Shown in pieces: positions 1 through 8,608 of a stretch of DNA of 64,000 bases. A model generated the notes under the pieces. That model was not told the origin of the DNA and searched no databases. It saw only the letters and a program-made list of their open reading frames with translations. A program made the position numbers and the translations under genes. This DNA comes from Novosphingobium sp. 28-62-57 (lineage in GTDB: Bacteria; Pseudomonadota; Alphaproteobacteria; Sphingomonadales; Sphingomonadaceae), in the NCBI GenBank assembly GCA_002256985.1, contig NCGO01000006.1, positions 94,551 to 158,550 on the forward strand, given 5' to 3'. Numbering within the stretch: position 1 is the first letter of the stretch; each line of letters begins with the position of its first letter.

Positions 1-1
1 C

Positions 2-130
2 GCTGCCGAGGCTGCCATCCGCGATCTGCAAGCCACGACGCGGAGCTTGCGCGAAGTGACCGACAAGCTGAATGACAAGGGCATTGGCGGTTTCGTTGGT
101 GGTCCCAAGCTGCCCGATTACGAGGATTGA
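2..130 (+). CDS. MCE/MlaD-family transporter protein, C-terminal fragment
   Basis: Only the last 42 codons are in the window; the gene begins upstream. The reading frame ends in TGA at 128-130 with the C-terminus KLPDYED. The heptad-like stretch with ATTRSLREVTDKLND is typical of the helical tail of MlaD/MCE substrate-binding proteins of lipid ABC transporters. The identification leans on the downstream neighbour, an ABC-transport auxiliary lipoprotein 7 bases away, which normally follows the MCE gene. Family assignment is inference from a short fragment and context. Confidence 0.5.
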   Translation, partial: AAEAAIRDLQATTRSLREVTDKLNDKGIGGFVGGPKLPDYED

Positions 131-137
131 GAAGGCG

Positions 138-716
138 ATGACGATGATCCGCAACACTCTGCTCGCCGCCGTGTTCGTCGCCAGCCTGTCGGGCTGCGTC
201 AGCCTTGGCCCCAAGGCGCCCGATACTTTGCTGGCGTTGACACCCGTCGCTGCAGCGGCCGTCGGTAGCGGCACCAGCGGTACGATCGGCACCGCGCTGG
301 TGGTGATCGAACCCGAAGCTGATGCCCGCGTTGCCGTCACACGGGTGCCGGTGCAAATCGATGATGCCAATGTCGCCTATCTGAAAAAAGCGCTGTGGGT
401 TGAGCGTCCTTCACGCCTGTTCCAGCACCTGCTCGCCGAAACGATCCGCGCGCGCGGCACGCGGCTCGTGATCGAGGGGGAGCCAGGTGCCACCAACCAG
501 CACCTTTCGGGCCGCCTGATCGACATGGGCTACGATGCGCGCAGCCGCATGGCCGTGGTGCGATTCGATGCGGTGAAGGAAGCGGGCGGGAAGTTTGAAA
601 CGAAACGCTTTGAAAGCACCGTGCCGGTGGCCGATGCAGAAGCGCAGTATGTCGGCCCGGCGCTGAATGAAGCGGCCAATGCGGTGGCCAAGCAGGTTGC
701 GGACTGGGTGGGGTGA
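138..716 (+). CDS. ABC-type transport auxiliary lipoprotein (PqiC/MlaD-associated type)
   Basis: The protein is about 192 residues and begins MTMIRNTLLA with a lipoprotein signal; the lipobox LSGC puts the lipidated Cys near residue 20. It should be anchored in a membrane facing the periplasm. The body resembles the ABC-type transport auxiliary lipoprotein family that accompanies MCE/Mla lipid transporters. The start at 138 is preceded by GAGAAGG; a longer frame exists from 72 but overlaps the upstream gene and lacks a leader. It follows the MCE-family gene by 7 bases, so the two are probably co-transcribed. Its exact substrate is not visible from sequence. Confidence 0.7.
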   Translation: MTMIRNTLLAAVFVASLSGCVSLGPKAPDTLLALTPVAAAAVGSGTSGTIGTALVVIEPEADARVAVTRVPVQIDDANVAYLKKALWVERPSRLFQHLLAETIRARGTRLVIEGEPGATNQHLSGRLIDMGYDARSRMAVVRFDAVKEAGGKFETKRFESTVPVADAEAQYVGPALNEAANAVAKQVADWVG

Positions 717-743
717 AGCTCTCGCCTGCAATCAAAACTTAGC

Positions 744-826
744 GCGCCCCCGCGTAGGCGGGGGCCTCAGGCGGATTACGCTGGTGTTCCGTAGCAACAC
801 CGAGGTCCCCGCCTTCGCGGGGACGC
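744..826. repeat. GC-rich intergenic inverted repeat (family A), copy 1
   Basis: Each arm carries a short GC-rich hairpin of the CCCCGCGTAGGCGGGG / CCCCGCCTTCGCGGGG type, joined by a spacer. About 83 bases are repeated identically at 907-989. It lies between two converging genes and contains no gene. Confidence 0.85.
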
Positions 827-906
827 GCAGCATTTGGGCGGTTCAGTCGCGCGCCAGCCCGGAAAGACGCACCGCCGCGTGGAACTATACACCTCCACGC
901 ATAACC

Positions 907-989
907 GCGCCCCCGCGTAGGCGGGGGCCTCAGGCGGATTACGCTGGTGTTCCGTAGCAACACCGAGGTCCCCGCCTTCGCGGGGACGC
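907..989. repeat. GC-rich intergenic inverted repeat (family A), copy 2
   Basis: This is an exact direct repeat of 744-826, 163 bases further on, ending just before the stop codon of the ATP12 gene. The identity suggests recent local duplication. Short frames through it (peptides with PREGGDL or PAFAG) are repeat translations, not genes. Confidence 0.85.
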
Positions 990-995
990 CGCGGG

Positions 996-1691
996 TTACG
1001 CTTTTGCCAGCCCCGCAAACCGGGCTGCCGCTGCAAACGCCGCCGCGCGCCGTTCGCGCCGTTCCAGCGCTTCTTCGTCCTTGCCCCACAGTTCAGCCTG
1101 CCAGTCTTCTTCCAGATTGGCGGCATCCCACAGGGCGTCGAGGTCTGCCTCTGGCATCAACGCTGCAAGGCCGATCACCAGCGAGGCGGCGAGGCTGGCG
1201 GTGTTGCGCAGGGCGGCCAGTTCGAAGGGGTTCAGCCGGTCCAGTTCAACCTGCAACCGCGCCAAAGTCTCGGGCGGTTGTGGCTTGTGGATGATGCCCG
1301 AAACCCGCACGAACTTCACGCCCAGCCGGGTTTCCGCATTTGCCAGCAGCGGCTCCCACATCAGCCGCTGTCGCACGGCGAAGGCCTCGTCCGGTTCGGC
1401 GCGATAGCACAACGTGTCGGTTTCGGCATAAGGCAGGATTTCGGCGGCAACGCTGGCCGGATTGCCGGTGACCACATCGAGCGCATAATCGGTCATATCG
1501 CGATAGACGAAGTGGGCGGGATTGATCGCCTCGCCTTGCCCGGCCCATTCTGCTGCCAGTGCCTCGGCCAGCGCGCGGGTTGGCACCACTTGCGGCCTGC
1601 CACCCACGGTCTTGATCGCCCGCCCATCGAGCCGCACCCCGAAGCCGCCGTCAGCCGCTTCGACCGTAACTTCCTTGTAAAATCGCTTCAT
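996..1691 (-). CDS. ATP12 family F1-ATPase assembly chaperone
   Basis: The protein is 231 residues, starting MKRFYKEV. It matches the ATP12 family: the N-terminal pattern of KRFYKEV, then GRAIKTVGGRPQVVPT, and later CYRAEPDEA. In mitochondria and alphaproteobacteria ATP12 binds the F1 alpha subunit before assembly; that role is from the family. A long upstream frame extends to 1946 but ignores the 4-base overlap with the membrane-protein gene at 1688, so 1691 is chosen. It is the last gene of a six-gene leftward operon starting at crcB. Confidence 0.88.
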   Translation of the reverse strand: MKRFYKEVTVEAADGGFGVRLDGRAIKTVGGRPQVVPTRALAEALAAEWAGQGEAINPAHFVYRDMTDYALDVVTGNPASVAAEILPYAETDTLCYRAEPDEAFAVRQRLMWEPLLANAETRLGVKFVRVSGIIHKPQPPETLARLQVELDRLNPFELAALRNTASLAASLVIGLAALMPEADLDALWDAANLEEDWQAELWGKDEEALERRERRAAAFAAAARFAGLAKA

Positions 1692-1912
1692 TGTCTGTCC
1701 GGTGTCTTCCACTTGCGGGCGAGCAGGCGCGGGACGAAGAAGAATTCGACCATGCCCACGGCCGCCAGCGCATAGCCTGCTTCCAGCGGCAGGCCAGCCA
1801 GAAACGATGGCGCGCGCCCGGTGCCGATCATCAGGCCCAACAGCAGCATCACAGCGCCCGAAAGCCGCACCGCCTGCAGCGCAAAGAATTTGCCCATGGC
1901 CGGATCGCTCAT
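1688..1912 (-). CDS. Small membrane protein of unknown function
   Basis: The protein has 74 residues with two likely transmembrane stretches: about residues 15-31 (SGAVMLLLGLMIGTG) and about 45-62 (GYALAAVGMVEFFFVP), followed by a basic tail RLLARKWK. It overlaps the HAD gene upstream and the ATP12 gene downstream by 4 bases each, which supports it being a translated member of the operon. No enzymatic motif is visible. Such a small protein next to ATP12 is seen in sphingomonads, but I cannot name a function. Confidence 0.75.
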   Translation of the reverse strand: MSDPAMGKFFALQAVRLSGAVMLLLGLMIGTGRAPSFLAGLPLEAGYALAAVGMVEFFFVPRLLARKWKTPDRQ

Positions 1913-2565
1913 GCCATGGCGTCCAGCAGGGCCCGCAGTTCGGCAATGCTGGTAGCCACCGCTTCGGCCCCGGCTTCGATCAGCTCATCCGTTTCGTGGT
2001 AGCCCCAGTCCACGCCGAAGGCCTTGACGCCCGCATTCACGGCCATGTGGATATCGTAAACGGTATCGCCGATCATCGCGGTGCGCAGCCGGTCGGCCCC
2101 GGCATCGGCGATGCATTGCTCGATCATCGAAGGATCGGGTTTCGAAGGGTGCCGGTCAGCGGTTTGCAAGGACACGAAGTGCCCGGTCAGGCCATGAGCG
2201 GCAAGGCAATGGGCAAGGCCCTTGTCCGATTTGCCGGTGGCAACGGCCAATTGCCAACCTTCGCCCGCCAGCTCAGCGATCAGGGCGGCAATGCCATCAT
2301 AGAGCGGTTCAGCCACCGCCCCGGCTGCGCGGCGGGCGCGGAAAGCGTCCTTGTAGAGTTCGGTCAGGCTGGCGTGATCCTGATGCGCGCCGTTGGGGTG
2401 CAGTTGCCGCATTGCTTCGTGCAACGAAAGGCCCACCACGCGGCGCGTGGCATGGCGCTCAGGCGGGATTAACCCGGCGGCTGTGAAGGCTGCGTCCATG
2501 GCCGCGCAGATATCGGCTTGGCTGTCCACTAGCGTGCCGTCGCAATCGAATATGGCCAGTTTCAT
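1909..2565 (-). CDS. HAD-superfamily hydrolase, phosphoglycolate-phosphatase-like
   Basis: The 218-residue protein carries the HAD motif I FDCDGTLVDS at residues 6-15 with the nucleophile Asp7 and acid/base Asp9. A motif II-like VATGK lies near residue 112, and the motif III/IV region KPDPSMIEQ and GDTVYDIHMA is near 145-170. The cap domain sits between motifs I and II, as in Gph-type phosphatases. It probably dephosphorylates a small phosphometabolite; the substrate cannot be read from the sequence. It lies 10 bases after paiB and overlaps the following small gene by 4 bases. Confidence 0.88.
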   Translation of the reverse strand: MKLAIFDCDGTLVDSQADICAAMDAAFTAAGLIPPERHATRRVVGLSLHEAMRQLHPNGAHQDHASLTELYKDAFRARRAAGAVAEPLYDGIAALIAELAGEGWQLAVATGKSDKGLAHCLAAHGLTGHFVSLQTADRHPSKPDPSMIEQCIADAGADRLRTAMIGDTVYDIHMAVNAGVKAFGVDWGYHETDELIEAGAEAVATSIAELRALLDAMA

Positions 2566-2575
2566 GATCTTGGCT

Positions 2576-3178
2576 TCACGGCACCAGCCTCCGCATCAGT
2601 TCGGCCATGGCCAAAGAGCCTTGCGCCTCCAGCCCTGCCGCCACGCGCGCCCGTTCATCGGCGCTCTTATTCTGCGATAGCTTGAACGTGGGCCGCCACG
2701 CCAGCACTTCCATCTCGAACCCGACGATTGCGCCCATCATCGCGCGCAGCTTATCTTCGGGCATCTTGTCCATCGTCCAGGGCATGCCTTCGGAGACGCG
2801 GGCTTCGTGGGCATCTGACACGGTCTCTAGCAGACCATGCAGCCCATCCTGATCCATCCGGCGCACCCGGCCTTCCAGCTCAAGCGCCACGTAGTTCCAC
2901 GTCGGCACTTGCGCTGGATCGGCATACCAGCGGGGCGAGACATAGCCGTCCGGCCCATTGACCACGGCCAGCGCGGTCATTCCGTGCAGATGCCTGGTCA
3001 GCGCATTGCCGCGCGCTAGGTGGAACTGCACCGCCCCATCGCCGGTGGAATGGAGCGGCACATGCGCCACGCGCGGGCCATCGGGCACGGTCGCAAAAAT
3101 CATTCCGAACCCGATCTCGGCAATCAGCGCCTCAAACAGGTCGCGGTCGTCAAGACGGAAGGCGGAATTGGGATGCAT
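2576..3178 (-). CDS. paiB: FMN-binding PaiB-family protein
   Basis: The 200-residue protein fits the PaiB family (annotated as FMN-binding negative transcriptional regulator): N-terminal HPNSAFR, the central VNGPDGYVSPRWYAD and TWNYVALELEGR, and the C-terminal WRPTFKLSQNKS segment. PaiB proteins have a split-barrel flavin fold; the regulatory role in sporulation is known from Bacillus and need not apply here. The start ATG shares one base with the stop of the upstream pseudouridine synthase gene (TGATG), indicating translational coupling. Confidence 0.88.
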   Translation of the reverse strand: MHPNSAFRLDDRDLFEALIAEIGFGMIFATVPDGPRVAHVPLHSTGDGAVQFHLARGNALTRHLHGMTALAVVNGPDGYVSPRWYADPAQVPTWNYVALELEGRVRRMDQDGLHGLLETVSDAHEARVSEGMPWTMDKMPEDKLRAMMGAIVGFEMEVLAWRPTFKLSQNKSADERARVAAGLEAQGSLAMAELMRRLVP

Positions 3179-4602
3179 CAGCGCGGTTTGCCTTTCGGCG
3201 GACCGCCCGCAGGCTTGCGCGCAGAGGGCCGTGCGCCCGAGGCATTGGCATCGGCGGCGCGGGCGACCGAGGCCCGGGCCGCGCCGAACTTCACCCCGGC
3301 AGGCTTGGCCGCAGGCCGCGCTGCGGTTTTGGCATCACCCCGGCCTGCGGATTTGGCCCCGGCAACTTTTGGCCCAGCTGTTTTCGGGCCTGCCGTTTTG
3401 GCACCCGGCTTGCCCAGCGGCTTGGCTCCAGCCCGCTTGCCGGTGGGCGTGCGGCCTGCACTGCCTGCGCCCTTTTCGCCATCGGCGCGCTTGCGGCGTT
3501 CGCCCCGGCGTTCTTTGCGGTATTCCTTGGCGTGGGCCTTGGCCGCGCGTTTCTGCATCGTCTTTTCGGGGATCGGCTTGATCGGATCGATGGCCAGATC
3601 GCCGTCTTCCTCGTGAAAGCCCAGTTGCGCCATGCTCGCTTCGAAGTGCGAGGGCAGGGGGGCCGTCACGTCCAGCAGGTCGCCTTCGGGATGCTCTATG
3701 CGCAGTCTGCGGGCGTGCAGGTGCATCTTGCGGCTGATCGTGCCGGTGAGGAACGCGGTCTGCCCGCCGTACTTGCCATCACCCACGATAGGGTGTCCGA
3801 TGGCCGCCATATGGACGCGCAACTGGTGCGTGCGGCCTGTCAGCGGCTGCAGTTCCACCCAGGCAGCAGCATTGCCCGCGCGGCTGATCACGCGATAGCG
3901 GCTGCGCGCGGTCTGGCCCTGTCCGCTTTCGTCCACCATCATCTTTTCGCCGCCAGTGCCCGGCTGCTTGGCAATGGGCAGTTCGATCAGGCCGTCCTTC
4001 ACATCGGGCACGCCCACGACCAGCGCCCAATAGATCTTGCGCGCGGTGCGGCCCGAAAAGCGCTTGGAAAAGAACGCCGCGCTGCCCGGCGTACGCGCAA
4101 TCAGCAGGACGCCCGAGGTGTCCTTGTCCAGCCGGTGGACCAGACGCGGGCGGGGTGCGCCTTCGGCAGCGTAGGCATCAAGCAGCCCGTCGACATGCTC
4201 ATAGGTCCCGCTGCCGCCCTGTGTGGCAAGGCCCGGCGGCTTGTTCAGCACGATGGCGGCGCGGTCTTTTTCCAGCACCATCGATTCGGCCAGCGCGATC
4301 TGTTCTTCGGTTAACGGCGCGCGCGGACGTTCGCCCTTGCCGGGGGTGCCGACCGGCGTTGCATTGCCCGGAGGCACGCGCAGGATTTGCCCGGCTTCGA
4401 TGCGGGTATCGACATCGGCGCGCTTGCCATCCAGCCGGATCTGCCCGGTCCGCGCCCAGCGCGATACAGTGGCAAAGCCGACTTGCGGGAGGTGGCGTTT
4501 GAACCAGCGGTCAAGCCGTGCGCCTTCATCATCCTTGCCGATGGTGAACTGGCGGACGTTGACGTCTGACAGCGCGCCCTGACCCTTTTTGAAGGCGCTC
4601 AT
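3178..4602 (-). CDS. RluC/RluD-type 23S rRNA pseudouridine synthase with long basic tail
   Basis: The 474-residue protein begins with an S4 RNA-binding domain (about residues 15-80). The RluA-family catalytic domain has the signature RLVHRLDKDTSG, in which the Asp after HRL is the nucleophile, and TGRTHQLRVH further on. The family is usually 300-330 residues; here about 110 extra C-terminal residues are rich in Lys, Ala, Gly, Pro and Arg, with repeats such as KTAGPKTAGPKVAG. The tail is probably disordered and RNA-binding. It overlaps crcB by 4 bases. Which uridine is modified is not deducible. Confidence 0.88.
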   Translation of the reverse strand: MSAFKKGQGALSDVNVRQFTIGKDDEGARLDRWFKRHLPQVGFATVSRWARTGQIRLDGKRADVDTRIEAGQILRVPPGNATPVGTPGKGERPRAPLTEEQIALAESMVLEKDRAAIVLNKPPGLATQGGSGTYEHVDGLLDAYAAEGAPRPRLVHRLDKDTSGVLLIARTPGSAAFFSKRFSGRTARKIYWALVVGVPDVKDGLIELPIAKQPGTGGEKMMVDESGQGQTARSRYRVISRAGNAAAWVELQPLTGRTHQLRVHMAAIGHPIVGDGKYGGQTAFLTGTISRKMHLHARRLRIEHPEGDLLDVTAPLPSHFEASMAQLGFHEEDGDLAIDPIKPIPEKTMQKRAAKAHAKEYRKERRGERRKRADGEKGAGSAGRTPTGKRAGAKPLGKPGAKTAGPKTAGPKVAGAKSAGRGDAKTAARPAAKPAGVKFGAARASVARAADANASGARPSARKPAGGPPKGKPR

Positions 4603-4997
4603 GCTGCACCTCGCATCAGCGAAAGGCCAAGGAAGAGCCCGGCCACGCCTGCCATGATCGACCCGAAGGCATAGGCCCCGGCCATGCCATAAAGCCCGCG
4701 CTCCATCAGCATCGCGGTTTCAAGGCTGAAGGCGGAAAAGGTGGTGAAGCCGCCCAGCACGCCCACACCCAGCAGCAGCCGCAGCGATTCGCTGCCGCCT
4801 TCGCGCGCCAGCCAGCCGGCCAGCAAGCCCATCAGCAGGCTGCCAGCAACGTTGATAAGGAAGGTGCCCCAGGGGAACACCATGTTGGGGCCGACAACGG
4901 TGGTGACCGCGCGCCCGGCATGATAACGCAGCATGGCGCCAATGCCGCCGCCCAGGGCGACGATGGCGGTTGCCGTCAGTGTATTGGGTGAGTTCAT
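4599..4997 (-). CDS. crcB: Fluoride exporter CrcB/Fluc
   Basis: The protein is 132 residues with four hydrophobic segments and the Fluc signatures GGGIGAMLRY near residue 15, WGTFLINVAGS near 46, and GGFTTFSAFSLE near 84, where Asn and the TFS(A)F phenylalanines line the fluoride pore in the family. Fluc works as a dual-topology dimer in the inner membrane. The start at 4997 gives the normal family length; a frame reaching 5417 would run through the rpsU gene. First gene of the leftward operon. No fluoride riboswitch was recognised upstream. Confidence 0.92.
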   Translation of the reverse strand: MNSPNTLTATAIVALGGGIGAMLRYHAGRAVTTVVGPNMVFPWGTFLINVAGSLLMGLLAGWLAREGGSESLRLLLGVGVLGGFTTFSAFSLETAMLMERGLYGMAGAYAFGSIMAGVAGLFLGLSLMRGAA

Positions 4998-5183
4998 CTG
5001 CCGCCCCTTAAACGCTTGGGCCGGGAAATGCACGACTTTGCTTGCCTTTGCTGCCCGATTTGGGTAGTGGCGCTCCCGTTCGGGCCGGTCCTGTGCGGAT
5101 TCGGCACGTTTGGTATTTCCTGATTCAAGGTGATTCCCGCCGGTTTCGCGGGCTCTTGCCACAGTTTTGAGGTGTAGCGGTTT

Positions 5184-5390
5184 ATGCAGATTCTCGTTCG
5201 CGACAACAACGTTGACCAAGCTCTTCGCGCTTTGAAGAAGAAGCTGCAGCGTGAAGGCGTGTATCGCGAAATGAAGCTGCGTCGTCACTTCGAAAAGCCG
5301 TCGGAAAAGCGCGCCCGTGAAAAGGCTGCTGCTGTCCGTCGCGCCCGGAAGATGGAACGCAAGCGCATGGAACGTGACGGCGGAAAGTAA
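5184..5390 (+). CDS. rpsU: 30S ribosomal protein S21
   Basis: The 68-residue basic protein begins [14 protein letters not shown] and ends in a Lys/Arg-rich helix, a full-length match to S21. It participates in start-site selection on the 30S subunit. It is a single-gene unit flanked by the divergent crcB promoter region and by a clear intrinsic terminator at 5453-5477. Confidence 0.97.
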   Translation: MQILVRDNNVDQALRALKKKLQREGVYREMKLRRHFEKPSEKRAREKAAAVRRARKMERKRMERDGGK

Positions 5391-5452
5391 GCTTTGACGG
5401 GGCGGTAAACGCCCCATCAGGCTCTTGCCGTTTCAGCCCGCTTGGGCCAAGA

Positions 5453-5477
5453 GGGCGCCGAACTTCGGCGCCCTTTT
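5453..5477 (+). terminator. Intrinsic terminator after rpsU
   Basis: A 10-bp perfect stem (GGGCGCCGAA with TTCGGCGCCC) closes around a single base and is followed by TTTT. Confidence 0.85.
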
Positions 5478-5566
5478 CCGTGTGCCGAAGGTAGCCGTTT
5501 CAAACATCCGGCGCGATTCGCGATCTGAATTCCGTTTCAGGCCGAATCACGCTTCAGGGGAATAGC

Positions 5567-6148
5567 ATGTCGGAAATCACCCGCGTTCCGCTCCAGCCCG
5601 TCGCCAAGGGCTCTTTGACGAAGATCTGGCTGGGCGTTGCCGCCGCCGTGGTGCTGGGGTCAGGCGTTGCCTATGCCACGCGCTATCAGGGGATCGAGAT
5701 CGAGACGATCAAGGCCGGCACCGGCGCATCGCCTACGAAAAGCGATGTGGCGCTGATCAACTACGTTGGCCGCCTTGCCAGCGGAAAGGAATTTGACCGG
5801 GGTGAGCGCGCGGTGCTTCCGCTGGAAACGGTGATTCCGGGCTTCTCCGAAGGCCTTGGCAAGATGCAGAAGGGCGGCAAGTACGTCCTCGAAATCCCGG
5901 CCGAGAAGGGTTACGGCGCAGAAGAAAAGCGCAATCCGCAGACGGGTGAAGTGGTGATCCCGGCCAATTCGGACCTCGTCTTCGAGGTTGAACTGATCGA
6001 TTACAAAAGCGCCGCCGAACTGGAACAGCAGCGCATGATGATGGAGCAGATGCAGCGGATGCAGGGCGGTGCCGGTGGGGCCGGAGCCGGTGGTGCGCCC
6101 AGCGGCATTCCGATGCCGCCGATGCCAGAAGGCGCGCCGCAACCTTGA
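5567..6148 (+). CDS. FKBP-type peptidyl-prolyl cis-trans isomerase, membrane-anchored
   Basis: The 193-residue protein has an N-terminal hydrophobic helix (about residues 18-37) serving as an anchor or uncleaved signal. A single FKBP domain spans about 45-147, with INYVGRLASGKEFD, VIPGFSEGL, GGKYVLEIPAEKGYG and LVFEVELID. The tail is Met/Gln-rich, then Gly/Pro-rich. It should assist folding at proline bonds on the periplasmic face. It precedes gatC by about 100 bases on the same strand; no terminator is obvious between them. Confidence 0.9.
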   Translation: MSEITRVPLQPVAKGSLTKIWLGVAAAVVLGSGVAYATRYQGIEIETIKAGTGASPTKSDVALINYVGRLASGKEFDRGERAVLPLETVIPGFSEGLGKMQKGGKYVLEIPAEKGYGAEEKRNPQTGEVVIPANSDLVFEVELIDYKSAAELEQQRMMMEQMQRMQGGAGGAGAGGAPSGIPMPPMPEGAPQP

Positions 6149-6249
6149 CATTGGCCGGGCGGGGCTTTTGCGGTCCTGCCTCGGCTTGAAGCACGCCGTG
6201 CGCTCTGGTAGCGCGCGGCGTTCCCGTTTTTTCGACAAGAGTATCCGCC

Positions 6250-6552
6250 ATGTCCGTAGATACCGCCACTGTGGCCAAGATCGCCTCGCTGGCCCGCATC
6301 AAGGTGACCGAGGCCGAAATCGGCGCGATGGTTCCCGAACTCAACGGCATTCTTGCCTGGGTTGAACAACTGGGTGAAGTGGACGTGACCGGCGTTGAGC
6401 CGATGACAGCGGTGATCCCCAACACGCAGCGCCTGCGCGATGATGTGGTGAACGCTGATCCGCTGACCGGCGGCGACATGCGCGATGCGGTGCTGGCTAA
6501 TGCGCCTGCTCCGGAACATGGGTTCTTTGGCGTGCCGAAGGTGATCGAATGA
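6250..6552 (+). CDS. gatC: Asp-tRNA(Asn)/Glu-tRNA(Gln) amidotransferase subunit C
   Basis: The 100-residue protein has the GatC pattern: [16 protein letters not shown] near the N-terminus, [19 protein letters not shown] in the middle, and LRDDVV with a C-terminal FGVPKVIE. GatC wraps around GatA and GatB in the transamidation complex that amidates mischarged Glu-tRNA(Gln) or Asp-tRNA(Asn). The stop codon lies inside a 35-base near-perfect palindrome. gatA follows after a 181-base gap filled by a repeat. Confidence 0.95.
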   Translation: MSVDTATVAKIASLARIKVTEAEIGAMVPELNGILAWVEQLGEVDVTGVEPMTAVIPNTQRLRDDVVNADPLTGGDMRDAVLANAPAPEHGFFGVPKVIE

Positions 6553-6576
6553 TCTGCCAGGCAGATCATTCGATCA
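6542..6576. repeat. 35-base palindrome spanning the gatC stop codon
   Basis: Two 17-base arms (6542-6558 and 6560-6576) are perfect reverse complements around a single A. The left arm encodes the last codons and the TGA of gatC. No run of T follows, so it is not a standard terminator. Confidence 0.9.
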
Positions 6577-6720
6577 TCCCCGCGCAGGCGGGGATCGCAG
6601 GCGGAACAGCACTCCGCGTCCCCGCGAAGGCGGGGACCTCGTGCCGCATTGCGCAAGCCCGCAGTATGCCCGACTGTCTCGTTATGCTGCCTGAGGTCCC
6701 CGCCTTCGCGGGGACGCCGC
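6577..6720. repeat. GC-rich inverted repeat cluster (family A) between gatC and gatA
   Basis: Three GC-rich hairpin units (CCCCGCGCAGGCGGGG, CCCCGCGAAGGCGGGG and CCCCGCCTTCGCGGGG) are spread over about 144 bases. They separate gatC from gatA inside what should be one operon. Confidence 0.8.
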
Positions 6721-6733
6721 TGGAAGTCTTGAA

Positions 6734-8218
6734 ATGACCGACCTTACCAATTTCGGCATTGCCGCCCTGCGCGATGGCGTGGCCAAGGGTGATTTCACCG
6801 CCACCGAAGTCGCCACCGCGTTCAACGCAGCGGTTGAGGCCGCACAGCCCGCGCTGAACGCCTTCATCGTCACAACGCCAGAAAAAGCGCTGGAAGCGGC
6901 GGCCAAGGTCGATGCCGACCGCGCCGCCGGAAAGTCATTGGGCACGATGGCGGGCGTGCCCATCGGCATGAAGGATCTGTTCGCCACCAAGGGCACGCAG
7001 ACCACTGCCGCCTCGAAGATCCTCGAAGGCTTCACCCCGCAATACGAATCCACCGTTTCGCAGAAGCTGTGGGACGCGGGCGCGGGGATGCTGGGTAAGC
7101 TGAACCTTGACCAGTTTGCGATGGGCTCCTCGAACGAGACCAGCGCGTTTGGCAATGTGATCTCTCCGTGGCGCAGGCCGAATGACACTGCGCCGCTGGC
7201 TCCCGGCGGCTCATCGGGCGGTTCGTCCTCTGCCGTGGCCGCGCGCATTGCGCCTGCCGCAACCGGCACCGACACCGGCGGTTCGATCCGCCAGCCCGCC
7301 GCCTTCACCGGCATTTCTGGCATCAAGCCGACTTATGGCCGCTGCTCGCGCTGGGGCGTGGTCGCGTTTGCGTCCTCGCTCGATCAGGCAGGCGCGATGG
7401 CGCATGATGTGACCGATTGCGCGATCATGCTCGAGGCGATGGCCGGTTTCGATCCCAAGGATTCGACCAGCCTCAACCTGCCGGTGCCGGAATGGACCGC
7501 AGGCCTGAATGCCGACATGAGGGGAAAGAAGATCGGCATTCCGCGCGAATACCGGCTCGATGGCATGGATGCAGATGTGGCCAAGAGCTGGGACGATGGC
7601 ATCGCCTGGTTGAAGGATGCGGGCGCGGAGATCGTCGAGATCAGCCTGCCGCACACCAAGTACGCGCTGCCGACCTATTACATCATTGCCCCTGCCGAAG
7701 CCTCGTCGAACCTCGCCCGCTATGATGGCGTGCGCTATGGCCTGCGCGATTTGCCGGATGGTGCGGGCTTGCAGGACATGTACGCAGCCACCCGCGCTGC
7801 CGGGTTTGGCCCGGAAGTGAAGCGCCGCATCATGATCGGCACCTATGTGCTTTCGGCAGGCTTCTATGACGCTTATTACACGCAGGCGCAGAAGGTCCGC
7901 ACCCTGATCGCGCGCGATTTTACGCAAGCGTTCCAGCAGGTTGACGTGATCCTCGTGCCGACCGCGCCGTCCTCGGCCTTCGCGCTGGGCGAAAAGAGCG
8001 CCGATCCGCTGGAAATGTACCTGAACGACGTGTTCTCGGTGCCCGCCAGCCTTGCCGGTCTGCCCGCCATGTCCGTGCCCGCCGGGCTGGACCGCAATGG
8101 CTTGCCGCTCGGCCTGCAGGTCATCGGCAAGGCATTTGACGAGCAAGGCGTGTTGAACGCCAGCCTTGCGATTGAGCAGCGCGCGCCGAAGATTCCGTCT
8201 CCGCCGAAGTGGTGGTAG
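6734..8218 (+). CDS. gatA: Asp-tRNA(Asn)/Glu-tRNA(Gln) amidotransferase subunit A
   Basis: The 494-residue protein belongs to the amidase signature family. The catalytic triad is visible: Lys80 in GMKDLF, the cis-Ser Ser160 in [10 protein letters not shown], and the nucleophile Ser184 in [10 protein letters not shown], with the usual spacing. It hydrolyses glutamine to supply ammonia to GatB. It lies 181 bases after gatC and is separated from gatB by two small genes that do not belong to the complex. Confidence 0.96.
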   Translation: MTDLTNFGIAALRDGVAKGDFTATEVATAFNAAVEAAQPALNAFIVTTPEKALEAAAKVDADRAAGKSLGTMAGVPIGMKDLFATKGTQTTAASKILEGFTPQYESTVSQKLWDAGAGMLGKLNLDQFAMGSSNETSAFGNVISPWRRPNDTAPLAPGGSSGGSSSAVAARIAPAATGTDTGGSIRQPAAFTGISGIKPTYGRCSRWGVVAFASSLDQAGAMAHDVTDCAIMLEAMAGFDPKDSTSLNLPVPEWTAGLNADMRGKKIGIPREYRLDGMDADVAKSWDDGIAWLKDAGAEIVEISLPHTKYALPTYYIIAPAEASSNLARYDGVRYGLRDLPDGAGLQDMYAATRAAGFGPEVKRRIMIGTYVLSAGFYDAYYTQAQKVRTLIARDFTQAFQQVDVILVPTAPSSAFALGEKSADPLEMYLNDVFSVPASLAGLPAMSVPAGLDRNGLPLGLQVIGKAFDEQGVLNASLAIEQRAPKIPSPPKWW

Positions 8219-8262
8219 GAAACCGGGCAAGGTGTTACCTTGGGTAACACTGGAGGCATCCG

Positions 8263-8568
8263 ATGAACGCGCACAGCAAGATCGAGCAGGAAACACTGGT
8301 CAACATGACCAGCAAGGGTCAGGTCCTGATCCCCAAGGCCTTGCGCGACCGGGCCGGGTTGAAAGCGGGTCAGCCCGTGCGTGTTGGCACCAACGACCGG
8401 GGTGAAACGGTGATCTTGCCGGTTGATGCGTCGCAGCCCGAGACTCCTGAACAGCGCCGTGATCGCGTGCTGGCGGCGATAGATGAACTACGTGGCAAAT
8501 ATCCCACACCGAACGGGATGAGTACCGATGAATATATGCGGGACTTGCGGGGTGATTGGGAACCGTGA
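8263..8568 (+). CDS. AbrB/MazE/SpoVT-type DNA-binding protein, orphan antitoxin candidate
   Basis: The 101-residue protein has an AbrB-type swapped-hairpin domain at about residues 13-55 (VNMTSKGQVLIPKALRDRAG, cut here, then LKAGQPVRV). The C-terminal part, with RGKYPTPNGMSTDEYMRDLRGDWEP, resembles the toxin-binding tail of VapB-like antitoxins. No PIN-domain toxin follows; the next gene is a trypco2-like protein. It sits between gatA and gatB. It may be a remnant of a toxin-antitoxin pair or an autonomous regulator. Confidence 0.85.
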   Translation: MNAHSKIEQETLVNMTSKGQVLIPKALRDRAGLKAGQPVRVGTNDRGETVILPVDASQPETPEQRRDRVLAAIDELRGKYPTPNGMSTDEYMRDLRGDWEP

Positions 8569-8608
8569 TGATTTGTGTTTTTAAATATTTCCCCTGTTTG
8601 GATCAGTA

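Noticed and set aside
739-1126. Several overlapping frames with PREGGDLGV or PAFAGT peptides
   Set aside because: They are translations of the family A repeats, which give the same peptides at every copy.
4998-5183. Fluoride riboswitch upstream of crcB
   Set aside because: The conserved pseudoknot sequence was not recognisable; the gap mainly serves rpsU.
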